DNA of 47,815 bases from an uncultured archaeon (lineage in GTDB: Archaea > Hadarchaeota > Hadarchaeia > Hadarchaeales > Hadarchaeaceae). The notes below the pieces were generated by a model. That model searched no databases, was not told the origin of the DNA, and was given only the letters and a program-made list of their open reading frames with translations. This document shows positions 25,462-35,576 of this stretch, one piece after another (the first letter of the stretch is position 1; each line of letters opens with the position of its first letter). Where the stretch lies: NCBI GenBank assembly GCA_937921735.1, contig CAKZTQ010000018.1, positions 1 through 47,815 on the forward strand. Reading direction: 5' to 3'. The translations under genes and the position numbers were made by a program.

Positions 25462-27550
25462 CTGAGTCCCGCGCGACTTCAGGCTTCCTTTTCCCCCAAT
25501 CCTCTTTGCTGGGGCATCTGGGGTCTAAGCACATGCGATACGGCCTCATGCCTTGGCGGTTCACTTGGATCATCGGCGCACCGCATCTCTCGCAAGTTTT
25601 GTCCATTGGGATTATGGAGCCATTTTGGGGCAGGGGGAAGGAATTCTTACATCCCTTTTGGTAATTCGAACATCCAACGAATCTCTTGTGCGTCCTGCGG
25701 GAGACGATTACCTTTAGCTGACCCCCGCACATCGGACATGTTCCTAAGGTCTTCTGAAGCTGTTTCGTCCTCCTGTACGCTTCGCCGAGTTCCTCGCCTA
25801 TCTCAAGTTGATGCTGTCGGAACTTCTTGAAAATTTCGTCCAATTTCTCCTTGGCCTTTTCTATCACTTCTCGACTGCTGCGCTTCCCCTGTTGGATCGC
25901 CTCCATCTCCTTCTCGAAGTGAGCGGTGAGCTCCTCGCTGACTATCTCCGGGCAGTACTTGCTCAGCGTGTTGACCACTACGATGCCCAGCTCGGTCACG
26001 GAGATCTGATTGCCGAAAATGTAACCCCGATCGTACAACGTTTGAATGATGGGCGCCCTCGTGGCCTTAGTACCGAGGTTTCTCTTTTCGAGCTCCTTGA
26101 CAACGGACGCCGGATTGTAGCGTGGGGGAGGTTGCGTCTCCTTCTCCTCAAAGATCACCTGCTTCGGCATGAGCGTCTGTCCTTCGGAGAGCTGCGGCAG
26201 GATCACCTCCTCCGTCGCACCGTAGGGGCCATAATAGACCAGCCAGCCATCCTCGAGGATGCGGCGCCCCCTCAGGTAAAACTTCTGTCCCGCGACATCG
26301 AGTTCAACTTTAATGCTTTCCTTCAGCGCCGGCACACCGAAGACCGAGAAGAAACGCCTCACGATTAAGTCGTAGAGCTTTTGCTGTGGGCCCGTCAGCT
26401 TCTCTGGCTTTTCGCCGGTGGGGTGGCAGGAGGGATGAGCTGGGTCCACCTTTGGTCCCTCATTCGGCTTGAGCTCGGGCATCGCTAGGAGGCTCTCGGC
26501 GAGCTTGCGGTACCTTGGGATTTCGCCCAGGCGTTCGATTATCTCGGCGTAGTTTATCGTCGGGGGCAATTTCTGGGAGGATGTGCGCGGGTAGGTTATC
26601 AAGCCGGCGAGGTATAAGTTCTGGGCGAGCTGCTGCGTGCGCATGGGCGTGTAGCCGAAACAGCGGTAGGCCTCAGCTTGGAGAAGCCCTAGATCGAAAG
26701 GCACGGGTGGCGGTTGCCTATACTGGCGGGTTTGAATCGAAGTTATCAGGGCCGGTTTGCCTTGGCATAAGTCCCTGACCCTTTCGGCCTCCGCCTTGAC
26801 CGTAAATTTAGGCACCGCGTGCTCTGCCCTGAGCTCCTTGCCTTCGAGCTCGATGAGCAATCCTACTACCCAAAAAGGCTCCGGCTTGAAGGCCTTGATC
26901 TGCAGTTCGCGCTCCACCAATATCTTGAGAGCTGGGCTTTGCACCCGTCCAGCTGAAAGTTTCGCAAATCTTTGGTGAGCGGCCTCGACGGCCGAGCTTA
27001 AGGCCTTTGAGGTATTCATACCCCAGTACCAGTCTAGCACGTGTCTAGCGATGCCCGAATCCACCATTTCAAAACTCAGTTGGGGAAGCATGTTCTCATA
27101 CGCCCGGCGAAGGTCTTGGGCGGTGAGGGCTGAGAATTTCATTCGCTTGGCCGTCTTCACCGCGTGCTCGCCGCACAGGAACCTGAGAACGTTGAAGCCG
27201 ATGAGTTCGCCCTCGAGATCGAAGTCGCAACCGCAGATAAACTCATCCGCTCCCTTCGCAAGTTCCCTGATCGCCTCGGCAAATGCCCTAGCCCTCTCCG
27301 CTCTGCGGTTCACCTCATACGTCGGTACCCAATCTACATCGTAGACAGGATAATCGTGCATGGGCCTTACATTTTTAAGCGTGAAGAGATGTCCCAAGGC
27401 CGGAACTACGATCATCTGCTTTCCATCGCGCTCGAACTCGTAATACGGTATACCATTCAGCTCCCGCTTCACGGGCTTTCCTTCGGCGAGCGCCGAGGCT
27501 ATCTTTACTGCGGCGCTTGGCTTCTCGCAAATGATGAGGGCCCTACTCAT
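25451..27550 (-). CDS. topA: DNA topoisomerase IA
   Basis: ALIICEKPSAAVKIASALAEGK, DWYWGMNTSKALS, LSAGRVQSPALKILVERE, GLITYPRTSSQ (active Tyr), C-terminal zinc fingers CPMCGG...CERCGAP. Confidence 0.95.
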   Translation of the reverse strand: MSRALIICEKPSAAVKIASALAEGKPVKRELNGIPYYEFERDGKQMIVVPALGHLFTLKNVRPMHDYPVYDVDWVPTYEVNRRAERARAFAEAIRELAKGADEFICGCDFDLEGELIGFNVLRFLCGEHAVKTAKRMKFSALTAQDLRRAYENMLPQLSFEMVDSGIARHVLDWYWGMNTSKALSSAVEAAHQRFAKLSAGRVQSPALKILVERELQIKAFKPEPFWVVGLLIELEGKELRAEHAVPKFTVKAEAERVRDLCQGKPALITSIQTRQYRQPPPVPFDLGLLQAEAYRCFGYTPMRTQQLAQNLYLAGLITYPRTSSQKLPPTINYAEIIERLGEIPRYRKLAESLLAMPELKPNEGPKVDPAHPSCHPTGEKPEKLTGPQQKLYDLIVRRFFSVFGVPALKESIKVELDVAGQKFYLRGRRILEDGWLVYYGPYGATEEVILPQLSEGQTLMPKQVIFEEKETQPPPRYNPASVVKELEKRNLGTKATRAPIIQTLYDRGYIFGNQISVTELGIVVVNTLSKYCPEIVSEELTAHFEKEMEAIQQGKRSSREVIEKAKEKLDEIFKKFRQHQLEIGEELGEAYRRTKQLQKTLGTCPMCGGQLKVIVSRRTHKRFVGCSNYQKGCKNSFPLPQNGSIIPMDKTCERCGAPMIQVNRQGMRPYRMCLDPRCPSKEDWGKRKPEVARDSGGK

Positions 27551-27668
27551 AATCTACCAACACCTCTAAGGGGCAGAGCTTCTTTTTATCGATTCTGTGA
27601 ACTTAGGGGACATTATTATATATTGCTTAACCACAGAGGTCTCCGAAAGTAACCTCCTCGGCGTCAAA

Positions 27669-30515
27669 ATGAGCGTTTTCGATGAGCTGAACGAACGGGT
27701 ATCGCTCGCTGCGAAGGAGTTCTCGCTGAACGAGCCCACAAAGCCCCAGCAGCTTGCGATCCCCAAGATGCTGGAAGGTAAACACGTGCTCATCATCGCC
27801 CCGACCGGCACGGGGAAAACCGAGGCGGCGCTACTACCCATCTTCAGCATGTACCTTTCGCAGGAGCGGCCCCTCGGGATAAAGATCCTCTATATCGCGC
27901 CGCTCAGGGCCCTGAACCGGGACATGTTAACCCGTCTCACGCGGTGGGCTGAGGCGCTTGGGCTCACCATAGCGGTGAGGCACGGCGACACCGCCGTCCG
28001 CGAGCGAGAGCTGCAAGCCAAGCAACCGCCAGACATGCTCATCACCACCCCAGAGACCCTTCAGGCGATCATGCCTGGGAAGCGAATGAGGGAACACCTC
28101 AGGACCGTCAGATGGGTGATCGTGGACGAAATCCACGAGCTAGCTGAGGACAAGCGTGGGGCGCAGCTCTCGATAGGGCTCGAGAGGCTGGCCGAGCTAG
28201 CTGGCGAATACCAGCGCGTGGGACTCTCAGCGACGATCGGGAGTCCTCGTGAGGTAGCGAAGTTTCTCGTGGGCAGCTCTCGTGATGTAGAGATCGTCGA
28301 CGCATCCGACATCAAGGGGATGAAGATCTCGGTGGAATGCCCAATACCCACGCGGGGCGACGTGGAGCTCGCCGAGAAACTGTTTACGGGGCCAGCGATG
28401 GCCGCAAGGCTTAGGCGCTTGCGTGAACTGATGAACAAACGTGGCTCGACGCTGATCTTCGTGAACACCAGGGAGATGGCCGAGATCTTGGGCTCACGCC
28501 TTAGGCTGCTGGACCCTAGCTGCTCGGTGGGCGTTCACCACGGCTCGCTTTCCAAGGAAGTGAGGACCGAGGCGGAGGAGAGTTTCAGGAGCGAGAGACT
28601 GAAGGGCTTGATTTGTACCAGCTCTATGGAACTGGGCATAGATATAGGGACCGTCGACTTGGTCGTCCAATATATGTCCCCGCGCCAAGTCACTCGCTTG
28701 GCACAGCGGGTGGGACGCTCCGGACACCGCGTCGGTGAGCTTTCAGTTGGGGCGATCTTGGCCACCGATCCCGATGATATCATGGAGGCTGCCGCGATCT
28801 CCAGGCGAACGCTGGAGGGGGCTTTGGAATCGAGCAAGGTGCACGAGGGCGCTTTGGATGTATTAGCTCACCAACTCGTTGGGCTCTCTTTGGATAAGGG
28901 GAGCGTAGAAATCGATGAGGCTTTAGCGTTGGTGAGACGAGCATATCCCTACCGCAACATCTCGAGGGAGGAGTTGGTGAAGGTACTGGAACAGCTCGCT
29001 AGGGAAGGACTCGTGCGCCTCTTGGGCGAGAAGTTCGAGCGCAACAAAGCAGGGTGGAAGTACTACTTCTCAAACCTTTCTATGATCCCCGACGTCAAGA
29101 GATACGCCGTGGACGACCTCGCCTCCAGAAGATCGGTCGGTACTTTGGACGAAGAATTCATCGTTGCCCATGGCGAGCCAGGTGTGTCATTCATCTGTAA
29201 GGGCGAGGCTTGGCAGGTGGTTGAGGTGGACGCTGAGAGGGGGCGAGTGCTTGTGGAACCCGTCGACGACCCGCTGGGCGCGATCCCCGCCTGGGAAGGG
29301 GAGCTTATACCAGTTCCGTTTGAGGTCGCGCAGGAGGTCGGCCTCGTCAGGAAGACCGTCGCCCGACTTTTAAAGCAGGGGGTAAGGATAGAAGAAGTCG
29401 CTGCCAGCTTAGCGGCGAAGTATCCTGTGTCCAAGCAGGCGGCAGGCCTGTTCGTAGAATACATTAGAAAATACCTAGAAGAGGACTTGCCTTTGCCGAC
29501 CGATGATCGCGTAGTCGCAGAAATTTACGAACGGTTCTTGGTCTTGCACGCGTGCTTTGGAAGCTCGGTGAACGAGACCCTCGCTAGGGTATTGGCACCC
29601 CTCTTTTCGGCCAGGTTTGGCGCTAGCATAGCTATTAAGGTCGATCCATACAGGATAGCGTTCAAATTTCCGACGGAGATCGACAAAAGCACGGTGGAGG
29701 AGACTCTAAGGGGTCTCAAGCCTGAGGTGATCGAACCGATACTTACGCTCACGCTCAAAGATAGCCCAACGTATAGATGGCGGCTTGTGCACGTCGCCAA
29801 GCGTTTTGGGGCCATAAGACGAGATGCCGAGCTGACCAAGCTCAACCTGCGGCGCCTCGCAAGGGCCTTCGAAGGTACCCCCATCCACGAGGAGACGATG
29901 CGAGAGATAATGTTCGAGAAGCTGGACATAAACAAGGCTAAGGAGGTGGCGAATCTCTTATGGGAAGGCAGGATCGAGCTGGCTTTCGTTGTGAGGCCAA
30001 GCAGCGCTGGCCCAACTATTATTGGCTGGCCGATACTGAATGAACTATCTGCTGGCGAGCTCGTGGTGCCTAAGAGGGCTGAGAGTGAAATACTACGGGC
30101 GCTCAAACATAGGCTAAATCAGCACCATGTTAGGCTCTTCTGCATGAACTGCCTCGAGTGGTCCGCGCTGACCAAGGTCGAGCGACTGCCGGAGTTGCCC
30201 AAATGCGGGAAATGTGGCGCTAGGCTGCTCACCATACTCCCGCGAGAACATCGTCAATTAATAGAGATCATTCGCAAGCGAGCCGCTAGCAAACGGCTAA
30301 GCGAGGACGAAGGACGGTTGGCCGAGAGGGCTAGACGAATAGCCGATCTCATCTTGGCCTATGGCAAGCGCGCGGTGGTGGCTCTGTGTGGGCGGGGGAT
30401 AGGTCCTAGAACTGCCACTAGGATCCTAGCGATGGAATATAAAGAAGATGACTTTTACCGCGCCATCCTTTACGCTGAAAGACAATTCGCGCGCACAAAA
30501 CAATTTTGGGGCTAG
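27669..30515 (+). CDS. lhr: Lhr-family DEAD/DEAH-box DNA helicase
   Basis: IIAPTGTGKTEAALLPI, LYIAPLRALNRDM, VIVDEIHEL, QRVGLSATIG, CTSSMELGIDIGTVDLVVQ, RVGRSGHRVG; ATG 27669 preferred. Confidence 0.93.
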   Translation: MSVFDELNERVSLAAKEFSLNEPTKPQQLAIPKMLEGKHVLIIAPTGTGKTEAALLPIFSMYLSQERPLGIKILYIAPLRALNRDMLTRLTRWAEALGLTIAVRHGDTAVRERELQAKQPPDMLITTPETLQAIMPGKRMREHLRTVRWVIVDEIHELAEDKRGAQLSIGLERLAELAGEYQRVGLSATIGSPREVAKFLVGSSRDVEIVDASDIKGMKISVECPIPTRGDVELAEKLFTGPAMAARLRRLRELMNKRGSTLIFVNTREMAEILGSRLRLLDPSCSVGVHHGSLSKEVRTEAEESFRSERLKGLICTSSMELGIDIGTVDLVVQYMSPRQVTRLAQRVGRSGHRVGELSVGAILATDPDDIMEAAAISRRTLEGALESSKVHEGALDVLAHQLVGLSLDKGSVEIDEALALVRRAYPYRNISREELVKVLEQLAREGLVRLLGEKFERNKAGWKYYFSNLSMIPDVKRYAVDDLASRRSVGTLDEEFIVAHGEPGVSFICKGEAWQVVEVDAERGRVLVEPVDDPLGAIPAWEGELIPVPFEVAQEVGLVRKTVARLLKQGVRIEEVAASLAAKYPVSKQAAGLFVEYIRKYLEEDLPLPTDDRVVAEIYERFLVLHACFGSSVNETLARVLAPLFSARFGASIAIKVDPYRIAFKFPTEIDKSTVEETLRGLKPEVIEPILTLTLKDSPTYRWRLVHVAKRFGAIRRDAELTKLNLRRLARAFEGTPIHEETMREIMFEKLDINKAKEVANLLWEGRIELAFVVRPSSAGPTIIGWPILNELSAGELVVPKRAESEILRALKHRLNQHHVRLFCMNCLEWSALTKVERLPELPKCGKCGARLLTILPREHRQLIEIIRKRAASKRLSEDEGRLAERARRIADLILAYGKRAVVALCGRGIGPRTATRILAMEYKEDDFYRAILYAERQFARTKQFWG

Positions 30516-30588
30516 GTTGGGCGAGGGCCAAACTGGGGCAAACCGGCAAAGGTTAAATCGGACGCTGAGCCAAAATTAGCGAGATAAC

Positions 30589-30864
30589 ATGAGGATAAAG
30601 GTCAAGCCTTGGGGAATATTCCAGGAGATCATCGGCGGGCGTGAGCTGGAGGTAAACTTACCTGAACGGGCTAAGTTGAGGGATTTGCTCGATGAACTGA
30701 TCGAACGCTTCGGCGAAAAGCTCGCAAATGAGCTTTTCCAACCGGGCAGGCGGGAGGTCAAGCCATACATCAAGATCTTGCTCAATGGGCATGGCGCCGA
30801 GCTTGGGGCTGAACTCAGGGATGGGGATTCCGTCGCCCTGTTTCCGCCCGTGGGTGGTGGCTGA
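30589..30864 (+). CDS. MoaD/ThiS-family ubiquitin-like small protein (SAMP-like)
   Basis: MRIKVKPWGIFQEIIGGRELEV...LLDELIERFGE...ILLNGHGAEL...LRDGDSVALFPPVGGG, C-terminal GG. Confidence 0.9.
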   Translation: MRIKVKPWGIFQEIIGGRELEVNLPERAKLRDLLDELIERFGEKLANELFQPGRREVKPYIKILLNGHGAELGAELRDGDSVALFPPVGGG

Positions 30865-32134
30865 TCCGGTGGAAAAGATCATCCACGATCCGGTATACGG
30901 AAGCATGCGCCTGAGCGGCATCGTGTTGGATCTCGTCGACGTCATGGAGGTCCAAAGGCTTAGGGGCATCAAACAACTTGGCCTAGCACATCTCGTGTTC
31001 CCGGGCGCAAATCACTCTAGGTTTGAACATGCGCTCGGCGTCGCTCATTTGGTGGAGCGCTTGGGACAAGAGCTGGAGCTCCCCAAGGACGAACTCGACC
31101 TGCTTTTGGCGGCTGCCATGCTCCACGACATTGGACATCCCCCCTACTCCCACACCCTTGAGTACCTGATGAAGGATCACCTGGGCAAGGACCACATGGA
31201 GCTCACCGGAGATATCTTGCGGGGGGAAGTGGACCTCTGTGAGCCGAGCGAGCGCAGAGAGCTCAAGCGGATGAACGTACCGCTTGCCAAAGATATGCTC
31301 TCAAAGCATGAGATAAGCGCCGATGAGGTGGCGCGCCTCCTGCTGGGCAAACATCGCATGCCCTACCTAGGCCAGATCATCCACAGCTACATTGACGTGG
31401 ATCAGATGGATTACTTGATGAGGGATGCCCACTTCACGGGAGTGGCGCTGGGGATGATAGATGTTGACCGCCTCATGCGGACCCTCGTCGTATACAAAAA
31501 TCGCTTAGCGATCGCGAGTAAGGGAATTGAAGCGGTGGAGGGATTGCTCACCGCTCGCGCACTCATGTTCACCTCAGTTTACTTCCACCACACCGTTAGG
31601 ATAGCAGAGCTGATGTTGGCGAATGCGGTAGAGTTTGCAATGGAGCGGGGGGGTACGATAACCGAGGATAACTTCTACTTCCTCACGGACGCCCAACTAA
31701 CGGAGCGCCTTAGCTCGATGCAGGGCTATCCGCGTGAGATCGTGATGCGGTTACGCTATCGGAAGCTTTTCAAGACAGCGTACGTCGAGGAGAGGCGTGA
31801 GCTTACCGCCGCCGAGAAAAAACATCTCCTTAAGAGATATGGCGAATGGCATCTCATTCGTGAGTTACAGGACGAAATCGCCGAGGGGGCGGGGGTCCAG
31901 AGCGGATATGTTATCTTAGACGTTCCAATAGTCGATATCTTGCTATCCGAGCCTCGCCTAGAAAAGGTCGAGGTGCCGGTATTGGTGGATGGTAAACTCG
32001 TCAAGTTATCTAAGCTCTCGCCCATCGCCAACGCCCTGAAGAAAAGGCAAACGCCCCGCTATTTGCTGCGCGTGGTGGCCCCAAAGGAGTTCGTCGGTAA
32101 GGTGAAACGAGTAGCTGCGAGGGTTTTAGGCTAG
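30854..32134 (+). CDS. HD-domain (dGTPase-like) phosphohydrolase
   Basis: IHDPVYGSMRLSGIVLDLVDVMEVQRLRGIKQLGLAHLVFPGANHSRFEHALGVAHL, MLHDIGHPPYSHTLE; GTG start overlapping moaD-like gene end. Confidence 0.9.
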   Translation: MVADPVEKIIHDPVYGSMRLSGIVLDLVDVMEVQRLRGIKQLGLAHLVFPGANHSRFEHALGVAHLVERLGQELELPKDELDLLLAAAMLHDIGHPPYSHTLEYLMKDHLGKDHMELTGDILRGEVDLCEPSERRELKRMNVPLAKDMLSKHEISADEVARLLLGKHRMPYLGQIIHSYIDVDQMDYLMRDAHFTGVALGMIDVDRLMRTLVVYKNRLAIASKGIEAVEGLLTARALMFTSVYFHHTVRIAELMLANAVEFAMERGGTITEDNFYFLTDAQLTERLSSMQGYPREIVMRLRYRKLFKTAYVEERRELTAAEKKHLLKRYGEWHLIRELQDEIAEGAGVQSGYVILDVPIVDILLSEPRLEKVEVPVLVDGKLVKLSKLSPIANALKKRQTPRYLLRVVAPKEFVGKVKRVAARVLG

Positions 32135-32692
32135 CGCTTCGCGACCGAGCTCCGTGGGCCTTAGTCTTTCATCGAGATATCCTAGGACCTGCAACCTCTT
32201 AACGTACTCTTTGGCCATGACTATCGGGATGCCCGCATCTCCCGCCGCGCGCTCGATCGAAAGTTTTGTGTCCAAATCTCGAAGAATTATCCTACCGACC
32301 TCTCCTACAAGGATCTCGTGCGCAAGCTTTCTTTTCACCCTTGGTTCGATTTTAGGATGAGCGGCTAGGATATGATCGAGTAAGCCAGATTTAGCCTCAT
32401 ATTTTTCGGCGAGTATCCTTTGGCAATGGGTAGAGCCGGCCACGGCGGACTTTAGAATTTCAAGTTCTCGCGCCAATGCTTGAACGTTCTCGAGATATCT
32501 AGTCCTCTCTTCTTCTTCTGCCTCGAGTTTACTCCTGAGGGCCTCATTTGCGCCCCGAAGTCGCTCGAGCTCGTTGCGCAGATCATCGACCTGTGCGCGG
32601 AGCTTACGGGTCTTAAACCTTCCCTCGCCAGAGAATAGCATCCACCCGAGTAGGACGAATATTATGAATATCAGAAATGCCTCTGTCCACAT
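32126..32692 (-). CDS. Membrane-anchored coiled-coil protein with C-terminal winged-helix-like segment
   Basis: MWTEAFLIFIIFVLLGWMLF TM, heptad region VDDLRNELERLRGANEALRSKLEAEEEERTRYLENVQALARELEIL, C-term AKEYVKRLQVLGYLDERLRPTELGREALA. Confidence 0.6.
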   Translation of the reverse strand: MWTEAFLIFIIFVLLGWMLFSGEGRFKTRKLRAQVDDLRNELERLRGANEALRSKLEAEEEERTRYLENVQALARELEILKSAVAGSTHCQRILAEKYEAKSGLLDHILAAHPKIEPRVKRKLAHEILVGEVGRIILRDLDTKLSIERAAGDAGIPIVMAKEYVKRLQVLGYLDERLRPTELGREALA

Positions 32693-32786
32693 TCGAACAC
32701 CGCCGTCACTTAGCTCCCCTTAATTTAAGTCTATATGCCCTCCTAGCGGCAACGAATCAAAGGCCTTGGATGAATCACGGTTAGGT

Positions 32787-33875
32787 TCAGAACCGCATTG
32801 CCCTCGTGGGGCAAACCGAGACGCAGAGTCCGCAGCCATAACATTTACCTTGGTCGACCCTAGCGATCTTTCCCACCACGCGGACGGCGTTATAGATGCA
32901 ATGTTTCTCGCAGAGCCCACACCCGGTACACTTTGTCGCCAAAACTTCGGGTGGCTTAGCCCACGTGCGTAAGGGTTGCTCAGGCAAGTGCCTCAGGGCT
33001 ATACCCCGAAAGTCCTCGATGGACTCATAGCCCTTGATGCGCATGAACTTGGCGATCTCGTCGGCGATCAACCCGTAGATCTGCGGACCGCGGACGATCG
33101 CGGCCGTACAAACCTGCACGGCGCTTGCACCAGCCATGATGAACTCGATGGCATCGCGGCCATCGCTGATGCCTCCGACGCCGATCACGGGGAGGCGCAC
33201 GGCACGGCAGATGTCGGCGACGCAGCGAAGGGCCAAGGGTTTGATCGCGGGGCCAGAGAGCCACCCATAGCCCTTAGGTCCCCCCATCCACGGCATGGCA
33301 TTCTCTATATCTATCGCCAAGCAGGGACCGAGCGTATTTATCGCCACTAGGCCATCGGCACCCGCCTGCTCAGCGGCCCTAGCGAACTCGGTTATATCTA
33401 ACACGTTTGGGCTCAATTTGACGAACACCGGGATAGTCACAGTTTCCTTCGCGGCCCTGATAGCCTCTACCATTGGCGTCGGGTCGTGTCCCAAGTAGTG
33501 CGTAGAGAGCTCGAGGGCATCGACGCCGGCCTTTTCGACCCTCGGAGCCAACTCCCTGATCTCCTCGGGCTTGTACCCAATGCTCGCGATCAAGGGTAGC
33601 CCGGTCTTCTTGGCCTTTGCATACTCGTACTGCAACCATCGCTCGACCGGCAAGTCCGACCAGAGCTCAGCGTTCAGCAAACCATCCCTGATCTTGGCCA
33701 TGCACGGACGTGGTACTTCTGCCGGCCTTACGCTTACCGTCTTCGCCACAAGCGCGCCAGCACCGTGCTTCGCCGCGGCGACCAAGGCGTCGCCGTCCCT
33801 GACGGTAGGTCCGGCCGCTGGCATGACGGGATTCCGAAGCTTCAGGCCACATATCTCGACCGCTAGACTTACCAC
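32787..33875 (-). CDS. Dihydropyrimidine/dihydroorotate dehydrogenase family protein with C-terminal 2x[4Fe-4S] ferredoxin domain (PreA/YgfK-like)
   Basis: ICGLKLRNPVMPAAGPT, VFVKLSPNVLDITEFARAAEQAGADGLVAINT, PVIGVGGISDGRDAIEFIMAGASAVQV, CTGCGLCEKHC...CYGCGLCVSVCP. Confidence 0.88.
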   Translation of the reverse strand: MVSLAVEICGLKLRNPVMPAAGPTVRDGDALVAAAKHGAGALVAKTVSVRPAEVPRPCMAKIRDGLLNAELWSDLPVERWLQYEYAKAKKTGLPLIASIGYKPEEIRELAPRVEKAGVDALELSTHYLGHDPTPMVEAIRAAKETVTIPVFVKLSPNVLDITEFARAAEQAGADGLVAINTLGPCLAIDIENAMPWMGGPKGYGWLSGPAIKPLALRCVADICRAVRLPVIGVGGISDGRDAIEFIMAGASAVQVCTAAIVRGPQIYGLIADEIAKFMRIKGYESIEDFRGIALRHLPEQPLRTWAKPPEVLATKCTGCGLCEKHCIYNAVRVVGKIARVDQGKCYGCGLCVSVCPTRAMRF

Positions 33876-35255
33876 CTAGCTACCCCCCATCGCCCCGAGC
33901 TTCTGCCAAAGCCTTTCCGCTGACCTCCGCGCGATCCGGATGACTTCTTCCTCATCGAGCGTCAGCAACTTGCGCTCGCGCATCACCACGTTGCCCCCCA
34001 CGATCACCGTCTCGACGTCGTCCCCGTCTATGGTATTGACCAGGTGCCCTATCACGCTCTCCGGCCTAACTGGCGTCGGCGCCGTCGACGGGTCTATGAT
34101 GATGATGTCCGCTAACTTACCGGTCTCGAGGGAGCCGAGCTCGCTCTCGAGCCCGTAGAGCTCGGCCCCACGTATGGTCGCCATCTCCAAAACTTCCGTG
34201 GGCGAGATTACTCTAGGGTCACGGAGCATGGCCTTGTGGAGCAGAAAGGCCGCGCGGATATTCTCGAACCCATCGAATATGTAACCATCGTTGCCCAAGC
34301 CCACCGGGATGCCCATCGCCAACATTTTCACCACCGGTGCCACCCCAACCGCGTTCAACATGTTGCTCATCGGATTATGCGCCACCTTTGCGCCAGCGCG
34401 TTTGATCAATGCCAACTCATCGTCGTTCACGTGCACGCAGTGAGCTAGCACCACGTCGGGCCCAAGTAGTCCGGCATCGCTCAAGCGCTCGATCGTGCGC
34501 TTGCCGAATCGCTCGTAGTTGTGATACACGTCCACGAGCCCCTCAGACGTATGGATAGTGATGGGTGCTTTGTAACGGCTCGCGAGCTCCCTGACGTAGT
34601 GGAGGAGTTCATCGGAAACTGTAAACGAAGCGTGTATGCTAAACATCCCTCGAACGCGGGCTCCTTTCTTCACCTTCTTGATAAAGCGCTCGTTCTCCCG
34701 CACTCCGCGCGCGCCCTCGGCATGCGTACGCCTCTCGGTAGCTTCGAAGGCGATTATCCCCCGCATGCCCGATTGCTCCACCGCAGCCGCGATGCGATCG
34801 AGCACGCCAGCTATCGCATTTGGGCCGGAGAAGGTATCCGCGAAGAGGGTTGTGCCCGTCTTTATGAATTCCATGCAGGAAACCAAGGCGCTTGCATACG
34901 CGTCCTCGCGCGTCATGGCCTCGTCCATCGGCCACCAGATTCTAGTGAGGATTTGAGAGAAATCCGTCGGCGGTTCGATCTTTAGCGGCGCCCCCCTCAA
35001 AAGCATGCCGTAGAGATGAGTATGGGAGCATATAAGGCCCGGCATGACGATTTTATGTTTGGCATCGATCGTCTCGGCCGGTTTTTCTCCCGGCTTAATG
35101 CCGCGCCCAATTTCTACGATGCGGCCATCCTCGATGGAAATGGAACCATCGGAGATGATTCGGCGCTCCTTATCCATCGTGACTATCAAACCATTTTTTA
35201 TGAACAGGTCAACCAACTTCCCACCCCCTCGTAAGGACCAAATGCGGCGATGCAT
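33876..35255 (-). CDS. SsnA-like metal-dependent amidohydrolase (true start probably nearer the VDLFIKNG codons)
   Basis: HKIVMPGLICSHTHLYGMLLRGAPLKIEPPTDFSQILTRIWWPMDEAM, VLAHCVHV, LGNDGYIFDGFENIRAAF, APTPVRPESVIGHLVN. Confidence 0.85.
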   Translation of the reverse strand: MHRRIWSLRGGGKLVDLFIKNGLIVTMDKERRIISDGSISIEDGRIVEIGRGIKPGEKPAETIDAKHKIVMPGLICSHTHLYGMLLRGAPLKIEPPTDFSQILTRIWWPMDEAMTREDAYASALVSCMEFIKTGTTLFADTFSGPNAIAGVLDRIAAAVEQSGMRGIIAFEATERRTHAEGARGVRENERFIKKVKKGARVRGMFSIHASFTVSDELLHYVRELASRYKAPITIHTSEGLVDVYHNYERFGKRTIERLSDAGLLGPDVVLAHCVHVNDDELALIKRAGAKVAHNPMSNMLNAVGVAPVVKMLAMGIPVGLGNDGYIFDGFENIRAAFLLHKAMLRDPRVISPTEVLEMATIRGAELYGLESELGSLETGKLADIIIIDPSTAPTPVRPESVIGHLVNTIDGDDVETVIVGGNVVMRERKLLTLDEEEVIRIARRSAERLWQKLGAMGGS

Positions 35256-35338
35256 TTAAAAGTTTGGCAAGCGATATCTTCGCAAGCATCTTGACATGTT
35301 TTATAAACCATACCACCGATACGGGCGTGAGGGGAAAT

Positions 35339-35551
35339 ATGCCGGAATTCCCGTTGGCTGTTATGGATAGGCTCATCCGCAAGGTAGGAAAGGTTCGCGT
35401 CTCGCGAGGTGCTGCTTTGGAGCTAAGCGCCGTCTTGGAAGCATATGCCACCGATGTAGCTAAAGAAGCGATTAAGTTAGCTGAACATCGAGGGGCCAAG
35501 ACCGTAACTGACATCGACATCAGGGCGGCCGCATCCAGGATAAGAACATAA
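35339..35551 (+). CDS. Archaeal histone
   Basis: MPEFPLAVMDRLIRKVGKVRVSRGAALELSAVLEAYATDVAKEAIKLAEHRGAKTVTDIDIRAAASRIRT, 71 aa histone fold. Confidence 0.95.
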   Translation: MPEFPLAVMDRLIRKVGKVRVSRGAALELSAVLEAYATDVAKEAIKLAEHRGAKTVTDIDIRAAASRIRT

Positions 35552-35576
35552 GATATCCTGTGGCCGGGGGTGCCTT

